Source of the DNA: Spirochaetales bacterium
Lineage (GTDB): Bacteria; Spirochaetota; Spirochaetia; SZUA-6; JAFGRV01
Length of the DNA: 43,423 nt
NCBI GenBank assembly: GCA_016930085.1
Contig: JAFGHO010000116.1
Coordinates: forward strand, 1 to 43,423
Direction of reading: 5' to 3'
This document shows, one piece after another, positions 43,344-43,423 of this stretch. Within the stretch, counting starts at the first letter, position 1. Each line of letters opens with the position of its first letter. The notes under the pieces are model-generated. The model did not search any database. It had not been told where the DNA came from and saw only the letters and a list, made by a program, of their open reading frames with translations. A program made the translations under genes and the position numbers.

Positions 43344-43423
43344 CCGGTGAAGGCCGGTCCCGGGTGACCGGTGAAGGCCGGTCCCGGGTGACCGGTGAAG
43401 GCCGGTCCCGGGTGACCGGTGAA
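43344..43423. repeat. 24-bp tandem repeat running off the right edge
   Basis: Three full units (43344-43367, 43368-43391, 43392-43415) and the start of a fourth. The unit begins CCGGTGAAGG and ends CCCGGGTGA, and has several GC palindromes. The copies are identical. The sequence stops inside the array, probably because the assembly could not cross it. Confidence 0.9.

Noticed and set aside
43304-43423. A gene starting at the ATG at 43304
   Set aside because: It has no ribosome site and consists mostly of the 24-bp repeat, which stays open in several frames.

Overview
This 43.4 kb window is bacterial and almost fully coding. It most likely belongs to an anaerobic spirochaete-like bacterium of medium-to-high GC. 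That placement is an inference from gene content and style: a cohesin/dockerin surface protein, many relaxed-lipobox lipoproteins, a VWA/TelA/XpaC operon and an archaeal-type phosphoglycerate-mutase-like enzyme. No rRNA, tRNA, CRISPR array, transposase or phage gene was seen. Both ends lie in tandem repeats (18-bp coding repeats on the left, 24-bp repeats on the right), so they look like assembly break points.

Layout. 1-8.8 kb, mostly plus strand: the 3' end of a repeat/cohesin/dockerin secreted protein, a hypothetical protein, a minus-strand SPASM protein whose radical-SAM cluster cysteines are missing, a Na/Pi cotransporter-PhoU protein, a sirtuin, a bifunctional NAD(P)HX repair enzyme, a small unknown protein and a PilZ protein. 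8.8-14.4 kb, minus strand: one operon reading substrate-binding lipoprotein, permease, ATPase, homoserine dehydrogenase, ApgM/putative homoserine kinase. The binding protein appears to be a circular permutation of its family. Three 20-bp palindromic repeats lie upstream of its promoter. 14.5-21.7 kb, minus strand: a six-gene operon of an SBP-OmpA fusion, a membrane VWA protein, a second SBP-OmpA fusion, an XpaC-like protein, TelA and an unusual radical SAM protein. This looks like an uncharacterised envelope sensing or stress system.

22-29.6 kb, plus strand: an HD protein, a PfkB sugar kinase, then a 25-codon leader ORF with its own promoter followed by two tandem intrinsic terminators, and directly afterwards a heterodimeric ABC exporter pair. 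This is a layout for transcription attenuation. The second exporter gene carries a +1 frameshift in a G5 run. A peroxiredoxin and HflX follow. 29.6-35.9 kb: an M20 peptidase (minus), a lipoprotein plus ABC-F ATPase pair, and a phosphohexomutase.

35.9-38.5 kb is an AT-rich island unlike its neighbours. It holds an exported protein of unknown function and a decayed lipoprotein gene whose 5' coding region contains a (GA)21 tract, as in phase-variable loci. 38.5-43.2 kb returns to housekeeping: a rhomboid protease, then the overlapping translation/stringent-response set prfA-prmC-rel.
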